NCBI GenBank assembly: GCA_037130755.1 | Contig: JBAXSI010000015.1 | Coordinates: forward strand, 1-64,000 | From: UBA10649 sp037130755 | GTDB lineage: Bacteria; Actinomycetota; Actinomycetes; S36-B12 | Length of the DNA stretch: 64,000 bases | Direction of reading: 5' to 3' | Shown here: piece after piece, positions 34,665 through 43,006 of the stretch | Layout of the letters: each line of letters begins with the position of its first letter | Position numbering within the stretch: the stretch's first letter is position 1 | The notes under the pieces: model-generated | The model's database searches: none | The model's input: the letters and a program-made list of their open reading frames with translations, nothing else | Told to the model about the DNA's origin: nothing | Position numbers and translations under genes: made by a program

Positions 34665-34685
34665 ACCTATACTCTGCATACTCTT
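34665..34685 (-). promoter_or_regulatory. Direct-repeat motif and -10-like box before the aminotransferase gene
   Basis: On the minus strand GAGTAT-GCA-GAGTAT forms a direct repeat with a 9-bp period, running into TATAGG about 9 nt before the ATG at 34656. The first 11 bases of the plus-strand motif (ATACTCTGCAT, 34669-34679) recur at 31691. This could be a GntR operator overlapping an internal promoter for a leaderless transcript. Confidence 0.35.
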
Positions 34686-34721
34686 TAGGCAATCGGCGTC
34701 CCTTCTCGCGGGAACTGTCCA

Positions 34722-35525
34722 TCAACCGCCCGCGAGGGACGTGACCGACCAGTCCTCGCCCTCCCCGGACTCCAGCAGGCGCCGATTGCGGGTGCCCGAC
34801 ACGTAGAAGCCGAACCGGCGGGCCGGATAGACCTGCTGGTAGCAGTCGAAGGGGGTCCCGTCGGAGGTGAAGCTGACCCCCTTGATGGCGACCACCTGCT
34901 CACGAGCGGGCAGGTCCAGCCACTCCCGCTCATCGGCGCTGGGCACGGTGACCTCGAGGTACTGCTCCTCGTAGTCGTCGAGGAGGCCGTAGTGCTCGCC
35001 TATATAGGCGTACAACGAGCCGCCGGCGCCCAGGAACGTGTCGTCCAACGCCTGGATGAGGGCCAGTGGGAGAACTGCCCGCTCCACGATCAGGGGGATT
35101 CCCGCGAGACGTCGGCGTCTGACCACCTCCCAGACCGGCTGGCCGGCAGTCAGGTGCAAGGCCGACGCGATCGAGGCGCTCGGCATGCCCACCTTGAGGC
35201 CGAGCAGTTCAGTCGTCATGTCCGTGGTCGCGTCGGTCTCGCCCAGCGTTGTCAGCAGGGCACCGGACCGGGCCGGATCGCTGACGATGCGGGGCTGGGC
35301 GACGAACGTGCCGACGCCCTGATGTCGCGCGATGCGGCCAGCCCGTTCGAGTTCGTCGAGCGCTCGACGGACCGAGATCTGGCTGACGCCGGCCATCGCC
35401 GCGAGCTCCGCCGACGACGGGAGCTTGTCCCCGGGCTGCAGGCCCTGATCGGCGATCATCGCGACGACGAGATCCTTGACTACCTGATAGCGCAATATGC
35501 GCTGTTCATCCCCCTGAGGTGCCAT
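34722..35525 (-). CDS. GntR-family (HutC/UTRA) transcriptional regulator
   Basis: This 267-residue regulator has an N-terminal winged helix (about 10-75, with LQPGDKLPSSAELAAMAGVS and the VRRALDELERAGRI recognition region) and a UTRA effector domain (about 95-240, ending near FDCYQQVYPARRFGFYV). HutC-group regulators sense a small catabolic molecule, often an amino acid or sugar phosphate. It is the first gene of the minus-strand operon, 65 nt ahead of the aminotransferase, so it probably controls that operon. The ATG at 35525 has no ribosome site. Confidence 0.9.
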   Translation of the reverse strand: MAPQGDEQRILRYQVVKDLVVAMIADQGLQPGDKLPSSAELAAMAGVSQISVRRALDELERAGRIARHQGVGTFVAQPRIVSDPARSGALLTTLGETDATTDMTTELLGLKVGMPSASIASALHLTAGQPVWEVVRRRRLAGIPLIVERAVLPLALIQALDDTFLGAGGSLYAYIGEHYGLLDDYEEQYLEVTVPSADEREWLDLPAREQVVAIKGVSFTSDGTPFDCYQQVYPARRFGFYVSGTRNRRLLESGEGEDWSVTSLAGG

Positions 35526-35554
35526 GTGCGCAAAGTACCTGCTGGGCATCCGCG

Positions 35555-35576
35555 TTGCCATGCCGGAGCGTGGCAA
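35555..35576. promoter_or_regulatory. Inverted repeat upstream of gntR
   Basis: TTGCCA (35555-35560) and TGGCAA (35571-35576) are perfect complements separated by 10 bp, 30 nt upstream of the GntR start, in the intergenic space shared with the peroxiredoxin gene. It could be an operator for either gene. Confidence 0.3.
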
Positions 35577-35756
35577 TTGCAGGGGAGGGGCATCCCAGAA
35601 CTCGGGGTCCGGACGAGTAACTGATGCACTTTCCGACCTGCACAGGTTTCGCAGAGGGCCTCGCCAACCATGCGTGCAGGATGTCGCCACCGCACCAACG
35701 ACCGGGCACCGCTCGGCAGGACCATCACTGACCAAGACCTGACGGAGGACCACAGC

Positions 35757-36395
35757 ATGGCCATTCGACTGGGCGACGAGGCCCCGAACTTCACCGCCGA
35801 GACCACCGACGGCACGATCACCTTTCACGACTGGAAGGCCGGCAGCTGGGCCGTGCTCTTCAGCCACCCGGCGGACTTCACGCCGGTGTGCACGACGGAG
35901 CTCGGCCGTACCGCGAGCCTGAAGTCGGAGTTCCAGCGGCGCAACACCAAGGCGATCGCGGTATCGGTCGACCCGATCGCCGACCATCAGGCCTGGGCCG
36001 GTGATATCGGCGAGGTCGGCGGCACGGACCTGAACTTCCCGATCATCGCCGATCCCGACCGCACCGTGTCGAACCTCTACGACATGCTCCACCCGAACGC
36101 CGGCGACACCTCGACGGTCCGCTCGGTGTTCATCATCGACCCGAACAACAAGGTGCGTCTCACGCTCACCTACCCCAAGTCGGTCGGCCGCAACTTCGAC
36201 GAGATCATCCGCGTCATCGATGCCCTGCAGCTGACCGACCTCGCACCGGTCGCGACCCCCGTCGACTGGACGCCCGGTGACCGCGTGATCGTCTCCGCCA
36301 CGCTGTCGACCGCCGATGCGAAGGCGAAGTTCGGTGCCGACAACGTCGAGGAGGTCAAGCCCTACCTCCGGTGGACGCCGCAGCCGGTGCTCTAG
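35757..36395 (+). CDS. 1-Cys peroxiredoxin (Prx6 type)
   Basis: This 212-residue thiol peroxidase reduces peroxides. The peroxidatic Cys is C45 in HPADFTPVCTTE, and no other cysteine occurs in the chain, which defines the 1-Cys group. The long C-terminal dimer domain (WTPGDRVIVSATLS and following) is also typical of Prx6. The ATG at 35757 has a GGAGG site. It is divergent from the GntR gene and ends at a strong bidirectional hairpin. Confidence 0.93.
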   Translation: MAIRLGDEAPNFTAETTDGTITFHDWKAGSWAVLFSHPADFTPVCTTELGRTASLKSEFQRRNTKAIAVSVDPIADHQAWAGDIGEVGGTDLNFPIIADPDRTVSNLYDMLHPNAGDTSTVRSVFIIDPNNKVRLTLTYPKSVGRNFDEIIRVIDALQLTDLAPVATPVDWTPGDRVIVSATLSTADAKAKFGADNVEEVKPYLRWTPQPVL

Positions 36396-36407
36396 CCCCA
36401 GACAACG

Positions 36408-36444
36408 CGAAGCCGGGCCGGTCATTGCGACCGACCCGGCTTCG
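36408..36444. terminator. Strong bidirectional terminator hairpin
   Basis: Perfect 10-bp arms (CGAAGCCGGG at 36408-36417, complement at 36435-36444) continue with a second 5-bp pairing (CGGTC 36419-36423, GACCG 36429-36433) around a 5-nt loop. It lies 12 nt after the peroxiredoxin stop and 12 nt before the convergent META-domain gene stop. Confidence 0.8.
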
Positions 36445-36455
36445 TCGTGCTCGGG

Positions 36456-37379
36456 CTACTGCGAGACGGCGGCCGTGTAGGTGACCTGGGTGGCTCCGTT
36501 TGCGTCGCGCACCGTCAGGGTGCTGCCGTCGATCTGGTAGGTCGTGACATTGGCCAGGGCAGCGAGGTACTCCTGCTCGATCTGGTTGATCGGGTCCTCG
36601 CAGACCTTCATCGTGCTGGCGAGAGTCCCGAACGTCAGGCCGTCCGGCGGGGTCTCGGTGAACGGGCCGTTGTAGTTGTTGCAGCCGCTCACGCCGCTGA
36701 CGTTGCCATCTGCGCCGAAGTCGATCGTGACGGTCTCGACGCCAGCCTGGGCAACCACGGCTTCCTTGCCGTTATTGATGCCGGTGGCCGTCCATGACGT
36801 ACCGGCCAGTCCGGCGATGCCCGGTTCGTAGTCCATGAGGGCGATGCCATCAGCGGACAGCAGTTCCAGCGTCTCGTTGGCCGTGAAGGTGGCGACCTTC
36901 GGGAAGGCGGCGAGCACCGCGTCCTCCTGCGAGGTGAGCTCGGGCGCGCACGCCTTCTTGGTGACCGGGCCCGGCGTCATGATCAACGCGGCAGCCTGCT
37001 GCTTGTAGGTGCCCACGACACGATTGCACCCGGTCGAGCCGGAGAACGTGCCGTCGGCCGCGAAGGTCAAGGTGCCCTGGTCTGGGGCCGTGCTGGCCGG
37101 CACCAGCGAGCCGGACTCGTCGGCATAGGCCGTGAGGTTCCAGGAGGTGCCCGCCAGATCGGTGAGGGACTGCGCTGCGGCCGAGGCTGCTGCGCCCGAC
37201 GCGCCGGCAGAGGCAGCGGCCGAGCCGGCAGCGGAGGCGGCGGCCGAACCGGCTGCGGCCGCCTCGGACGAGGCCTTGGCAGCGGGCGAGACGGCGGCAT
37301 CGCCACAGCCAGCGAGCATGAGGGCTCCAAGGGAGAGGACGACGGGCAGGAGGGCGCGCTGGGCGCTCATTCGGATCAT
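36456..37379 (-). CDS. Lipoprotein with two META (HslJ-like) domains
   Basis: This protein of about 307 residues has a lipoprotein signal (LGALMLAGC) and then an Ala/Ser/Gly-rich linker of about 45 residues. Two META domains follow: the first has GTSWNLTAY and GSTGCNRVVGTY, the second GTSWTATGI and SGVSGCNNYNGPF. Each domain carries the GCN motif plus a second Cys. META domains are found in heat-shock and secretion-linked proteins of unknown mechanism. The start is uncertain between ATGs at 37379 and 37370; neither has a ribosome site. Confidence 0.83.
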   Translation of the reverse strand: MIRMSAQRALLPVVLSLGALMLAGCGDAAVSPAAKASSEAAAAGSAAASAAGSAAASAGASGAAASAAAQSLTDLAGTSWNLTAYADESGSLVPASTAPDQGTLTFAADGTFSGSTGCNRVVGTYKQQAAALIMTPGPVTKKACAPELTSQEDAVLAAFPKVATFTANETLELLSADGIALMDYEPGIAGLAGTSWTATGINNGKEAVVAQAGVETVTIDFGADGNVSGVSGCNNYNGPFTETPPDGLTFGTLASTMKVCEDPINQIEQEYLAALANVTTYQIDGSTLTVRDANGATQVTYTAAVSQ

Positions 37380-37771
37380 GCGGTCACGGTAACTCAGCCG
37401 CTCGATATCGGGACACATCGCCCACCAGAATCATCCGGTTCGGCTGGAACTTTCACCTATTCGTTACCACTTCGCGACGTGCTGGCCGCAAGTCCTGCCA
37501 CCCCGAGTCCAGATTCGAGAAGGGGCGCCGGGCAGGTTAAGGCCCTGGTCACAGTGCTGTTGCTGGTAGCGGTCGCGCTGCAGGCCAGGGCACCTTCAAC
37601 CTAGGAGCGTCCGCCCCCTCGGTCAATGGCCCGATCGGACACCAGGCAGTGGTTCTATCCGGCCCGAGGCGAGCACCGCGGACGAGGTGCAGTGCTCCCA
37701 GTGCGGCGAGCTTGTCGCGCCTGCCGCCCGGCAGCGGCATCGTCGACGGCATCGACGACTTCTGACTCGGG
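37380..37771. other. 392-bp gap without a convincing gene
   Basis: This is the only gap over 300 bp. The half next to the META gene is relatively AT-richer and likely holds its promoter. A 7-bp inverted repeat (GCCCTGG 37542-37548, CCAGGGC 37585-37591) lies in the middle and could end the dehydrogenase operon transcript. A plus-strand frame at 37687 begins with a CxxC pair but loses any zinc-ribbon character at once. I see no known RNA motif. Confidence 0.5.
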
Positions 37772-38815
37772 CTACTCGCCGACTGCCGTCGAGGCGGTCG
37801 GCGCGAGCAGGACCTTGGCCGCAGGGTCGCCTTCGACCAGTCGCTCGTACCATTCCTGGCCGTCCGCGAGCGGCGCGTTGACGACGCCCTGGCGCAGGCC
37901 GACCCGTCCCGAGGCGAGCCAGTCGAGCGCGGTCGCGAAGTTGAAGGGTGTGTAGGCGAAGGCACCCGTCAGCGTGATCTCAGAGCGGATCACCGTGTTG
38001 ATCGGCAGCTCGGTCACGTCCGAGTGCAGCCCCGCGAGGACGACGGTGCCGCCCGCTGCAACGCTCGCCAGCGAGTCACGGCGGGTGTCACCACTGCCCA
38101 CCGCGTCGAACGCGACGTCCACCCCGAAACCGTCGGTCAGTTCCTTGACGACCTCGCCAAGCGGGCGGTCCCCTGGATCCACCGCGATGTTGTCCATCGC
38201 GGTGGCCATCTCCAGCCGATCCGGGTGGCGTTCGACGACGAACCGGTTGTCGACACCGAACTCCGCCAGCACTTGCATGATGAACAGGCCGATCGCGCCG
38301 GCGCCGATCACCAGAGCCGACGTCACCTCCGGGCCGTGCCCGATCCCGACCGCGTTGAGCGCGAAGGCGACGGGTTCGACCATCGCGGCGGTCGTCAGGG
38401 GCATGCCGTCGGGCAGCGGCAGCACTGACCTGGCCGGCGCCCGCACGAACTCCGCGTTGCATCCGGGCAGCGATGCACCGAGAAGCAGTCGCTTGGGGCA
38501 CAGCTGCGGTCGCCCGGTCTCGCAGTAGCGGCAGGCACCGCACGAGATCAACGGATTGACGGTGACGGCGCATCCGACGTCGAGCCCTTCGACCGCAGAG
38601 CCGACGGCCACGACGTGCCCGGAGACCTCGTGACCGAAGACCAGCGGTGGCTGGCGGATGCTGCTCTGCCCGAGGAAGCCGCTCAGCTCCGAACCGCAGA
38701 TCCCCGCGTAGGCGACCTGAATGAGCACGTCGTGCGGGCCGATCGTTGGGACGTCGAGATCTCGCATCACCATCAGACGCGGAGCCTCGTAGACCAGGGC
38801 CTGCATCGTCGTCAT
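37772..38815 (-). CDS. Zinc-dependent medium-chain alcohol/sugar dehydrogenase
   Basis: This 347-residue MDR dehydrogenase has catalytic zinc ligands C40 and H62-E63 (VFGHEVSG), structural zinc cysteines C92, C95, C98 and C106, and an NAD(P) Rossmann loop (VIGAGAIGLF). It is the last gene of the eight-gene minus-strand operon, right after the SMP-30 gene, which fits oxidation of a sugar to a lactone or of a polyol to a ketose. GGAGG precedes the ATG at 38815. Confidence 0.9.
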   Translation of the reverse strand: MTTMQALVYEAPRLMVMRDLDVPTIGPHDVLIQVAYAGICGSELSGFLGQSSIRQPPLVFGHEVSGHVVAVGSAVEGLDVGCAVTVNPLISCGACRYCETGRPQLCPKRLLLGASLPGCNAEFVRAPARSVLPLPDGMPLTTAAMVEPVAFALNAVGIGHGPEVTSALVIGAGAIGLFIMQVLAEFGVDNRFVVERHPDRLEMATAMDNIAVDPGDRPLGEVVKELTDGFGVDVAFDAVGSGDTRRDSLASVAAGGTVVLAGLHSDVTELPINTVIRSEITLTGAFAYTPFNFATALDWLASGRVGLRQGVVNAPLADGQEWYERLVEGDPAAKVLLAPTASTAVGE

Positions 38816-38825
38816 CGCCGCCTCC

Positions 38826-39737
38826 TCATTGCGCCGTGGCAAACCTGAACGCCGCGCGACCAGGCACCCGCACATGCCCGGCGGCCAGCAGGTGCCCGGC
38901 CCACGGCTCGGCGGCCCGCTGCTCGTCGGTCATGCCCTCCCAGCTCGTGGCCAGCACCAGCCGGTCGTGACGATCGCCGGAGAAGCCCGCGCAGGTGGGT
39001 TGCGACACCGGCACCCGCCATCGCGTGACGACGGCACCGGCCTGGTCGTAGCTGGCCAATTCGCCGCCCTGCCACTGCGGCACCCACACATGACCCAGCG
39101 CGTCCACGATCAGGCCGTCGGGCACGCCGGGGCGGTCCGAGAGGTCGACGAGGTCCGGCTGCCGCGGCCCTACCTCACCGGACGCAAGGTCGTAGGAGTA
39201 GCACCGGACCGCGGACTCGCTGGAGTCCACGTAGTACATCGTTCCGCCGTCGGTCGACCAGCCCAGTCCGTTGGACTCGGTGACCCCCTCGAGGACCACG
39301 CGACAAGCGCCCCCGGGGGCGATGCTCCACAGCAGACCGTCGGGGGTCGGTCCCCCTGTGCCGACGAGGAAGCGGCCCGCAGGGTCGCAGGCGCCGTCGT
39401 TGAAACGATGGCCACTCGGCATGTCGACCGCCAGGGAGTCAGCGTCGTCGATCCCGAGTGCATCGAGGAAGCGCACGGACGAGTCGACCGCCGCCACGAG
39501 CCCGCCGTCGTCGCGCAGGGCGACGGCTCCGACCACGACTCCGAGCGGAACGACCGTGTCGAGCCACTCCTGGCCGGGCTCCGCTGACGGCACGCTTCGG
39601 TGCATGCGGCCGGCCAGGATGTCCGGCCACACCAGCGTGCTGGTCTCCGCGTCCCACACGGGACGCTCGCCGATCTCGGCCGACGACGACACGACCACCC
39701 GCCACGACGGCGACGCGGACTCGTTGCTGTAGCTCAC
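38826..39737 (-). CDS. SMP-30/gluconolactonase-family lactonase
   Basis: This 303-residue six-bladed propeller hydrolyses sugar lactones to aldonic acids. Metal-site residues are visible: E23 region (IGERPVWD), N114-type HRFNDGACDP, ESNGLGWS and the VPDGLIVDALGHVW Asp. The GTG at 39737 overlaps the stop of the permease gene (GTGA), so they are translationally coupled. With the dehydrogenases and the IlvD/Edd dehydratase in the same operon it supplies the lactonase step of an oxidative sugar pathway. Confidence 0.9.
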   Translation of the reverse strand: MSYSNESASPSWRVVVSSSAEIGERPVWDAETSTLVWPDILAGRMHRSVPSAEPGQEWLDTVVPLGVVVGAVALRDDGGLVAAVDSSVRFLDALGIDDADSLAVDMPSGHRFNDGACDPAGRFLVGTGGPTPDGLLWSIAPGGACRVVLEGVTESNGLGWSTDGGTMYYVDSSESAVRCYSYDLASGEVGPRQPDLVDLSDRPGVPDGLIVDALGHVWVPQWQGGELASYDQAGAVVTRWRVPVSQPTCAGFSGDRHDRLVLATSWEGMTDEQRAAEPWAGHLLAAGHVRVPGRAAFRFATAQ

Positions 39738-40606
39738 TTGCTGATCCCGGCCGTCAGACCCTTCACCAGCTGCTGCTGGAAGATGAGGTAGACGATCACC
39801 GCCGGGATGGCGCTGACCAGCGAGCCGGCCATGAGGACGGGGATCTCGGTGACGCGACCGGCCGACAGCGCACCTAGCCCGACGGTGATGGTGCGCTCCG
39901 AAGGGTTCTGCAGGAACAGCAGCCCGATGAGCAGGTCACCCCAGATCTGGATGAACTGCAGCACGCCGATCGTCACGATCGCCGGGATCGACAGCGGCAG
40001 GGCGATGCGCCGGAAGATTCCCCAGTAGCCGACGCCGTCAATGAGTGCGGCCTCGAGCAGTTCGTCAGGCAGCGACCGGTAGTAGGCCGTCATGAGGAAC
40101 GTCGCGAAGGGCACGCCGAGTGCTGCGTAGACGATCACCGCGCCGAAGTAGGTGGTGAGCAGGTTCAGCTTCGAGATGTTGACGTAGGCCGGGATGATGA
40201 TCGACTGCATCGGGATGAGCATTGCCGCGATGATCAGCAGGAACACCAAGGTGGAGCGGCGGTAGCGGAGCTTCGCGAAGGCGAATCCGGCCATCGTGCT
40301 GACGACGATGATGATCCCGATGCTCAAGGCGCAGACGATCATCGAGTTCATCGTCTGCTGGCCCACCGGCAGCGTCTCCGCGAGCTTCTGCCAGGACTCC
40401 AGGCTGAATCCCTCGCCGGCGATGTACTGCGCCTGCGTCTTGAACGAGGCGCTGATCATGAACACGAACGGGTAGAACATCACGATTGCCACGAGCACCA
40501 TCAGGATGAACAGGAGGATCCGTCCGATGCGCAGCTGGCGGCGCGGGCGGATCGAGAGCCCCGTGACGGACGCGTGCGCGAAGTCCTCATGCGTGGAGGC
40601 GGTCAT
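39734..40606 (-). CDS. Carbohydrate ABC importer permease (MalG type)
   Basis: This 290-residue permease has six helices. The first is FILMVLVAIVMFYPFVFMIS after a basic cytoplasmic start, and the EAA loop (EAALIDGVGYWGIFRRIALPLS) is typical of CUT1 sugar importers. It starts 3 nt after the MalF-type gene and overlaps the SMP-30 gene by 4 nt. Confidence 0.92.
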   Translation of the reverse strand: MTASTHEDFAHASVTGLSIRPRRQLRIGRILLFILMVLVAIVMFYPFVFMISASFKTQAQYIAGEGFSLESWQKLAETLPVGQQTMNSMIVCALSIGIIIVVSTMAGFAFAKLRYRRSTLVFLLIIAAMLIPMQSIIIPAYVNISKLNLLTTYFGAVIVYAALGVPFATFLMTAYYRSLPDELLEAALIDGVGYWGIFRRIALPLSIPAIVTIGVLQFIQIWGDLLIGLLFLQNPSERTITVGLGALSAGRVTEIPVLMAGSLVSAIPAVIVYLIFQQQLVKGLTAGISK

Positions 40607-40609
40607 CGC

Positions 40610-41494
40610 TCAGTCCTCCGTTCGCAGGAGCTTGAGCTGAGCCAGCCCGATCATGGCCATGATGAAGAACAGGATGATGCCGAGCAGGGCGCCTGTGCCG
40701 AAGGCGCCCTTGGCGAAGGCCGTCTGGTAGACGAAGAACTCCAGGGTGGTGGTGCCGTAGCCCGGACCGCCGCCGGTCATCACGAAGATGAGGCTGAACA
40801 GGGCGGTGAACGCACTGATGACCGTCATCACGAACGCGAACTGGATGAATCGCTTGAGCTGCGGCAAGGTGATCGACCAGAAGACGCGGAAGTAGCCGGC
40901 GCCGTCGACTCGGGCCGCCTCGTGCGTCGACTCATCGAGCGTCGCCATGCCGGTGAGGAAGATGATCGTGTTCGTCCCGATCATGGACCAGACGAAGGTG
41001 ATGCCGATCGCGAGCAGGGCGAGACGCTCGTTGCTGAGCATGTCGGTCTTGATCCAGCCCAACCCGACGTACGCCATCAACTCGTTGAGCAGGCCCGCCT
41101 TGGCGAAGAACCGCGAGGCCACCATGCCGATGACGACCCAGGACACTGCGGTGGGAAGGAAATAGATCGTGCGGAAGAACCGCCACCCGTAGACCCGCTC
41201 GTTGAGGATCGCGGCGATGGCCAGCGGGATGAGGATCGCCACCGGGACCGATAGCAGGAGCAGCGCGTTGTTCTCGATCACCCGCCAGAAGGTCGGGCTG
41301 GTCAGCTCCTTCCAATAGGCGGACGGGCCGATCCAGGTCGCCGTGATGCCATTCCAGTCCGTCATCGAGTAGTACCCGGCCTGGATGATCGGGATGCCGA
41401 GCGCGAAGGCGACGAGCAGGAACGCCGGCAGCGTCATCAGCAGGCCGGCGCGGTTGCGGCTGCGGACCAGAGGGGATCGGTCCCTGGCTGCCAA
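40610..41494 (-). CDS. Carbohydrate ABC importer permease (MalF type)
   Basis: This permease of about 294 residues, CUT1 family, has six helices and the EAA loop EAARVDGAGYFRVFWSITLPQL. The longest frame begins at an ATG at 41545, but that codon lies in the loop of a 17-bp hairpin. Beyond the hairpin GAAGGAG sits 5 nt before a TTG at 41494, which gives a normal N-terminus. A GTG at 41500 directly abuts the same ribosome site and is less likely. No ATPase gene is in the operon, so a shared MsiK-like ATPase is probable. Confidence 0.88.
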   Translation of the reverse strand: MAARDRSPLVRSRNRAGLLMTLPAFLLVAFALGIPIIQAGYYSMTDWNGITATWIGPSAYWKELTSPTFWRVIENNALLLLSVPVAILIPLAIAAILNERVYGWRFFRTIYFLPTAVSWVVIGMVASRFFAKAGLLNELMAYVGLGWIKTDMLSNERLALLAIGITFVWSMIGTNTIIFLTGMATLDESTHEAARVDGAGYFRVFWSITLPQLKRFIQFAFVMTVISAFTALFSLIFVMTGGGPGYGTTTLEFFVYQTAFAKGAFGTGALLGIILFFIMAMIGLAQLKLLRTED

Positions 41495-41526
41495 CGTCAC
41501 TCCTTCACTGATCTCGATGCGGCGGC

Positions 41527-41565
41527 GGTCCGGGGGACACGCCATCGTGGCGCATCCCCCGGACC
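41527..41565 (-). promoter_or_regulatory. Intercistronic hairpin between binding-protein and permease genes
   Basis: Arms of 17 nt (41527-41543 and 41549-41565) pair at 15 positions around a 5-nt loop. It lies 24 nt after the solute-binding-protein stop. Such structures often end part of the transcripts or protect the upstream mRNA, giving more binding protein than permease. It also decides the permease start by excluding the ATG inside the hairpin. Confidence 0.75.
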
Positions 41566-41589
41566 ATCACTGGTCGTTCCTGCCAACTG

Positions 41590-42939
41590 CTACTGGTACG
41601 ACGATCCGCGATTGGCCTCCGGCAGCGCCTGCCATGCGGCAGCCATCTGACTGAGTCCGTCCTGGACCGACGTGCTCCCATCGAGGACCGAGGGCAGCAT
41701 CTTGTTGCCGACGTCGACGACGTCGCCCTGGACGACGTTGTCGAGCATCGGGTAGCGGGTCATGCCCTCATTGGCGGCGAAGCCCAGCATCTGCTCGTTG
41801 ACGGGGTTGGTGGTGGTCGTTCCGTCGAGAGCGGGGATGAGGCCGGCCTTGTCGATGATGGCCGCACCCTCCGGGGACGCGAGGAACGTGAGGAAGTCAG
41901 CAGCTGCCTGCTGGTTCTTGGAGTACTTGGTGATGGAGAAGCCGTCACCCGGGTACTCGATGACGCCCTTGACCGGGGTGTCGCTGAACGGCGGGACGAA
42001 GGCCGCGACGTTGTCCTTCATGACGTCGGTGAACTTCTGGGTGTCCCACGTGCCGTCGATGATCATCGCGGCCTTGCCGCTGGTGAAGTCATCGAGGTTG
42101 TTCGTCTTGGTCAGGATGTCGTCGTTCGTGCAGCCCTTCGTCTTGAGGGCCGCCCACTTGTTGAGCTGGTCGACGTTGGCCTGGGAGTCCCACGCGATGG
42201 TGCCGTCGTAGAGTCCCTTCCACTTGTCGACCGGGTACAGGCCTGACATGAGGTAGCTCATGTCGTACCACGGGTAGAACGTGGCGCCGAGGCTCTGTCC
42301 GCCGTTGCCGTAGACGATTGGCGTGACGCCCTTCGCCTTGAGCTTGTCGCACGCGGAGTAGAGCTCGTCCCACGTGGTCGGCACCGCGGTGACACCGGCA
42401 TCGGCGAGCAGTTTCTTGTTGTAGAAGCCGATGTAGAACTGTCGCTCCAGCGGCATGACGAGGGGGCCGTTGTCCTTGTTGAAGTCAGGCGACATCCACT
42501 CCAGGCCCTGCACCTTCGACAGCGTGTCAGCCGGGACGAGGTCCTTGAGGTTCGTCAGCCAGTCCTTGTACTTCAGGTCGAACAGGCCGGTCCACATGAC
42601 GGCCAGGTCGGGACCCGTCTGAGAGACCGCCGCCGCCTGCAGCAGGGAGAAGTAGTTGTCTCCGGGCTGGGCGACCAGGTCGAACGTCACGTTCGGGTGC
42701 TTCGCCGTGTAGGCGTCCGTGAGCGCCTTGGTAGCGACGGCGTTCTGCTCGGTGCCGTAGTTGTGCCACAGCGTGAGCTTGACCGGCGCGCCGCTGTCAC
42801 CAGAGGCTGCCGCTCCCCCACTCGCCGCTGCGCTGCCACCGGCGGCGCTGCTGCTGTCGGACGAACTGCTCCCGCTGGAACATGCGGCGAGAAGTGCGGC
42901 TGTTGCGATTCCCGCAACGACTAGTGCTGCCCTTCGCAT
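41590..42939 (-). CDS. Sugar ABC importer solute-binding lipoprotein
   Basis: This 449-residue CUT1-type binding protein has a lipobox signal (ATAALLAAC, Cys 20), a Ser/Ala/Gly linker of about 30 residues, then the family 1 fold (LTLWHNYG, GPDLAVMWTG, AAMIIDGTWD). A strong AAGGAGGAAG site precedes the ATG at 42939. Genes on both sides are sugar-acid enzymes, so the ligand is probably the sugar, sugar acid or glycoside degraded by this operon. Confidence 0.92.
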   Translation of the reverse strand: MRRAALVVAGIATAALLAACSSGSSSSDSSSAAGGSAAASGGAAASGDSGAPVKLTLWHNYGTEQNAVATKALTDAYTAKHPNVTFDLVAQPGDNYFSLLQAAAVSQTGPDLAVMWTGLFDLKYKDWLTNLKDLVPADTLSKVQGLEWMSPDFNKDNGPLVMPLERQFYIGFYNKKLLADAGVTAVPTTWDELYSACDKLKAKGVTPIVYGNGGQSLGATFYPWYDMSYLMSGLYPVDKWKGLYDGTIAWDSQANVDQLNKWAALKTKGCTNDDILTKTNNLDDFTSGKAAMIIDGTWDTQKFTDVMKDNVAAFVPPFSDTPVKGVIEYPGDGFSITKYSKNQQAAADFLTFLASPEGAAIIDKAGLIPALDGTTTTNPVNEQMLGFAANEGMTRYPMLDNVVQGDVVDVGNKMLPSVLDGSTSVQDGLSQMAAAWQALPEANRGSSYQ

Positions 42940-42955
42940 ACTTCCTCCTTTGTGC

Positions 42956-42977
42956 GCCGAGGCGGGTCCGCCGCGGC
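42956..42977 (-). promoter_or_regulatory. Short hairpin before the sugar binding-protein gene
   Basis: Arms 42956-42963 and 42970-42977 pair at 7 of 8 positions with a 6-nt loop, 17 nt before the start codon of the binding-protein gene and outside its ribosome site. With the hairpin at 41527 it brackets this cistron and could define a stable mRNA segment. Confidence 0.4.
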
Positions 42978-43006
42978 TCCTTGTAGCCCAGGAACGACCG
43001 TCGTGC

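Noticed and set aside
32422..34806. A 794-residue plus-strand open frame
   Set aside because: It is antisense to the FGGY kinase and aminotransferase genes, both with intact motifs. Long antisense frames are expected in high-GC DNA, and this one has no domain character.
37687..37881. A possible zinc-ribbon micro-gene starting CSQCG
   Set aside because: Only the first CxxC is present; the rest is Arg-rich, has no second Cys pair, and runs into the antisense of the dehydrogenase gene.
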